A stretch of DNA of 64,000 nt, taken from Candidatus Bealeia paramacronuclearis (GTDB lineage Bacteria > Pseudomonadota > Alphaproteobacteria > UBA9655). The notes under the pieces are model-generated. The model worked only from the letters and a program-made list of their open reading frames with translations. It had not been told where the DNA came from and did no database searches. Shown here piece after piece: positions 61,643-64,000 of this stretch (position 1 is the first letter of the stretch; each line of letters starts with the position of its first letter). Where the stretch lies: assembly GCF_035607555.1 (NCBI RefSeq), contig NZ_JAVHWZ010000003.1, positions 92,018 to 156,017 on the forward strand, in the 5' to 3' direction. The position numbers were made by a program, and so were the translations under genes.

Positions 61643-63046
61643 TCAATAACCGGTTACGATTCTCTCGACCAATTCTTTAACTGTGGGCACATACCCATTG
61701 GCATAAAAAGGATCTTGAGCAAAACGATAGGCTGCATGTCCAGCAAACATCAATTGATTGTTGATTTCTTCACTGTGGGCGATGGCTTGCAATGTTTTTT
61801 GGATGCAAAAAGAACGAGGATCCGCTTTGTGACCTGTGGTTCCAGTTTCATTTTGAGACCAGTTACTAAAAAGGCAAGCGCTCAGGCAGCCCATACAATC
61901 GATTTGATCAGCCCTAATTTCATCGGCCTTTTGTGGAGTCACAAAAATAATTGTGGAGTCCGGTGTTTTTAAGGCTTCCGTGAATCCTTGTCCAACCCAA
62001 GTTAAGGCATCTGCTTTATCATGGGGAGTAACATAGACGGGCCTTCCACGAGCGCCCACGGGGAAGCTTTCGGTGTGATCTCCCAAAGGTCCCGTTGTGT
62101 AAGCAATTTGATGCATTTTGCGTTCTTTGAGCTCATCCAAAAAAGGATTGGAAACAGCGGAGGAATAAAATCCTGTGGGGCTGAAACGATTGAGATAAAC
62201 ATCCCCCGGTTTGAGCGTCAAAAGGCGTTGTTTCCAGGCCTCAGAAATAGGGCTCTCTTTCGTCAAAAGCGGGCGGGTTCCAAATTGGAACGCCACAGGA
62301 CCGATTTCAGGATTGTCTAACCAATGCTCCCACTCATTAAGATGCCAAACGCCACCCGCCATAATGACAGGGACATGTTGAAGTCCAAACTCATTCATGA
62401 CCCGGCGAAGCTCTGCTACCCGTGGATAGGGATCTTCCGGTTTTTGAGGATCTTCAGAATTACTGAGTCCATTATGACCACCAGCAAGCCAGGGATCTTC
62501 ATAAACAACGCCCCCAAGCCACTCGGGATATTTATGATAAGCACGTTTCCAAAGGGCACGAAAAGCACGCCCAGAGGAAACGATAGGATAATAAAAAATG
62601 TTATAACTTGAGGCAATTTCAGCCACTTTATAAGGCATACCGGCTCCACAGGTGACACCATCTACAAGAGGAGCAACTTCATTTAAAATTCCCTCAAGAA
62701 TTTCTTCAACGGCCGCCATTTCCCAAAGCACATTCATATGAAGGCCGCCCTGTCCATTGGAACGTTCGTGGGCGATCTTCGCCTGGGTAATTCCCCCTTG
62801 AATAGAATATTTCACCAATTCGTGATGGCGTTCACGGCGTGTTTTTCCTTGGTAGACTACAGGAATAAAATTTCCATTTTCGTCATAGGAATCAGCATTC
62901 ACCGCTGAAAACGTACCCACGCCACCGGCGGCAGCCCAAGCGCCCGAGCTTTCGCCTGTGGAAATTGAGATGCCTTTTCCACCTTCAATCAGAGGAAGGG
63001 CTTCCTTGCCGGATAACCGAATCGTGTTTAAAGCTTTCAAGCCCAC
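61643..63046 (-). CDS. nitronate monooxygenase-like flavin protein
   Basis: A TIM-barrel FMN protein related to 2-nitropropane dioxygenase. The 467 residues show GISISTGESSGAWAAAGGVG at the start, DGVTCGAGMP, VPVIMAGGVWH and AFQFGTRPLLT, which line the FMN site. The C-terminus carries a cysteine motif CMGCLSACLFSNW, not part of the usual enzyme, that could hold a metal or cluster. The start is GTG 63046; TTG at 63040 has the better distance to AGGAG. Real substrate unknown. Part of an operon with pnp (20 bp) and rubrerythrin (50 bp). Confidence 0.88.
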   Translation of the reverse strand: MGLKALNTIRLSGKEALPLIEGGKGISISTGESSGAWAAAGGVGTFSAVNADSYDENGNFIPVVYQGKTRRERHHELVKYSIQGGITQAKIAHERSNGQGGLHMNVLWEMAAVEEILEGILNEVAPLVDGVTCGAGMPYKVAEIASSYNIFYYPIVSSGRAFRALWKRAYHKYPEWLGGVVYEDPWLAGGHNGLSNSEDPQKPEDPYPRVAELRRVMNEFGLQHVPVIMAGGVWHLNEWEHWLDNPEIGPVAFQFGTRPLLTKESPISEAWKQRLLTLKPGDVYLNRFSPTGFYSSAVSNPFLDELKERKMHQIAYTTGPLGDHTESFPVGARGRPVYVTPHDKADALTWVGQGFTEALKTPDSTIIFVTPQKADEIRADQIDCMGCLSACLFSNWSQNETGTTGHKADPRSFCIQKTLQAIAHSEEINNQLMFAGHAAYRFAQDPFYANGYVPTVKELVERIVTGY

Positions 63047-63065
63047 ACTCCTATCAATAATCTAC

Positions 63066-64000
63066 TTAGTTTGAAACTTCAGTTGCTGGTGAAATAATAG
63101 GTTCACCTGTCGTCTGGTCAACCCCTTTCATACCAAGTCGCACTTTTCCACGATCAAAACCAAGAACTTTGACATAAACTTCATCGTCAACTTTCACAAC
63201 GTCGCTCGTTTGAGCCACGCGGTGAGGTGCTAATTCGCTGATATGCACGAGACCATCTTTACCGCCCATGAAATTGACGAAAGCCCCAAAGTCCATGAGT
63301 TTAACGATTTTACCTTTGTAAATCACGCCAATCTCGGGCTCCATCGCAATGCCTTTAATCCATTCCACGGCTTTTTCAATGGCCGCATGATCAGTTGAAG
63401 AAACCTTAATAACGCCATCATCATTGATGTCCACTTTAGCGCCTGTAGTTTCTGTGATCTCGCGAATGACTTTACCGCCAGATCCAATGACTTCACGGAT
63501 CTTGTCTTTGTTAATTGTAAAGCTCACAACACGTGGCGCATGCTCGCTCACTTCCCCGCGGGATTGGGTTAAAGCGGATGCCATTTTGGTGAGGATATGA
63601 AGACGTCCTGCCTTTGCTTGGTCAAGGGCTATTTCCATAATCTCTTTGGTGATGCTTGTAATTTTAATGTCCATTTGAAGGGCTGTAACACCATCTTCGG
63701 TTCCCGCCACTTTAAAGTCCATATCGCCCAAATGATCTTCATCTCCCAAAATATCTGAAAGAACGGCAAAGTCTTTACCTTCTTTAATTAAGCCCATGGC
63801 AATCCCAGCCACAGGGCGAGCTAAAGGAACGCCTGCGTCCATCATCGCCAAAGATCCACCGCACACCGAAGCCATGGAAGACGATCCATTGGATTCGGTA
63901 ATTTCAGAGACAACACGAATAGTATAAGGAAATTCTTCTTTGCTCGGGATCAAAGGGTTCAGAGCACGCCATGCTAATTTTCCATGTCCGACTTCACGGC
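63066..64000 (-). CDS. pnp: polyribonucleotide nucleotidyltransferase (5' part outside window)
   Basis: PNPase, 3'-5' exoribonuclease and core of the degradosome. The visible part is the C-terminal 310 residues; the frame runs off the window end. Seen: the end of the second RNase PH core ([21 protein letters not shown], phosphate-binding SNGSSS), the helix [18 protein letters not shown] with catalytic Asp residues, the KH domain with [15 protein letters not shown] and the S1 domain ending [12 protein letters not shown]. First visible gene of a minus-strand operon with the redox genes. Confidence 0.97.
   Translation of the reverse strand, partial: REVGHGKLAWRALNPLIPSKEEFPYTIRVVSEITESNGSSSMASVCGGSLAMMDAGVPLARPVAGIAMGLIKEGKDFAVLSDILGDEDHLGDMDFKVAGTEDGVTALQMDIKITSITKEIMEIALDQAKAGRLHILTKMASALTQSRGEVSEHAPRVVSFTINKDKIREVIGSGGKVIREITETTGAKVDINDDGVIKVSSTDHAAIEKAVEWIKGIAMEPEIGVIYKGKIVKLMDFGAFVNFMGGKDGLVHISELAPHRVAQTSDVVKVDDEVYVKVLGFDRGKVRLGMKGVDQTTGEPIISPATEVSN

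Noticed and set aside
1..64000. CRISPR arrays, toxin-antitoxin pairs, restriction systems, rRNA genes
   Set aside because: No regular spaced repeats and no matching gene motifs were seen; the only structural RNA gene found is tRNA-Ser.

Overview
The window looks like a chromosome segment of an alphaproteobacterium, probably a host-associated or intracellular one (Holosporales-like is my best guess; this is inference, no rRNA is present). Alphaproteobacterial signs are a DivK-type regulator next to a GGDEF protein, the ntrY-ntrX-trkA block, mrcA-prfB, tsaD-gpsA-EVE, dnaB-alr-...-radA-cvpA-SDR and priA-fsa-xerC. Signs of a reduced or host-restricted genome are many insertion sequences (IS5, two IS701/ISAba11-like, two IS481-like, two IS630 and several fragments), an IS-split porin, a frameshifted ymdB, several MFS importers and no purF where the order of genes predicts it.

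Layout. 1-4 kb: 3' part of uvrA, a GGCT-fold protein, a frameshifted ymdB and tRNA-Ser(CGA). 4-7.6 kb: a secreted coiled-coil protein, nnrD and the convergent pair DUF3501-sco. 7.7-9.9 kb: divK and a HisKA/REC/PAS/GGDEF signalling protein. 9.9-19.5 kb, minus strand: three MFS transporters around rpsA, then mrcA-prfB; prfB carries the classical +1 programmed frameshift. 19.7-20.9 kb: an IS5 element. 20.9-25 kb: accessory genes, including a MazG-like/GNAT fusion, a 3-methyladenine glycosylase, Nudix, cupin and small secreted proteins. 25.1-27.5 kb: tsaD-gpsA-EVE. 27.6-34.6 kb, minus strand: dnaB-alr-mlaE-mlaF-radA-cvpA-SDR.

34.7-39.7 kb is a transposon cluster: a porin gene cut by an IS701-like element near its 3' end, and an IS481-like element cut by a second identical IS701-like copy. 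39.8-44.8 kb: ntrY-ntrX-trkA. 44.9-48.6 kb: a second IS481-like copy, meaB, a palindrome cluster, a small secreted protein that may be a cyanovirin-N-type lectin, and an IS630 element. 48.6-52.3 kb: priA, then fsa-xerC on the other strand. 52.4-54.2 kb: small accessory genes. 54.4-56.3 kb: cspA and a DEAD-box helicase. 56.5-58.3 kb: IS debris, a second IS630 and a 206-bp MITE-like relic of the IS481 element. 58.4-64 kb: glnA, convergent with a pnp-nitronate monooxygenase-rubrerythrin-Fe-S protein operon.

The most distinctive points are the alternative-decoding or frameshift sites (prfB +1, ymdB at a slippery heptamer, IS630 at an A7 tract), the family of IS481 ends and the MITE-like relic, the uncommon domain fusions, a G-tract sitting between possible -35 and -10 boxes, and a redox module (DUF3501, Fe-S protein, rubrerythrin, flavin oxygenase) split over two loci. 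I did not find a clearly new defence or secretion system.
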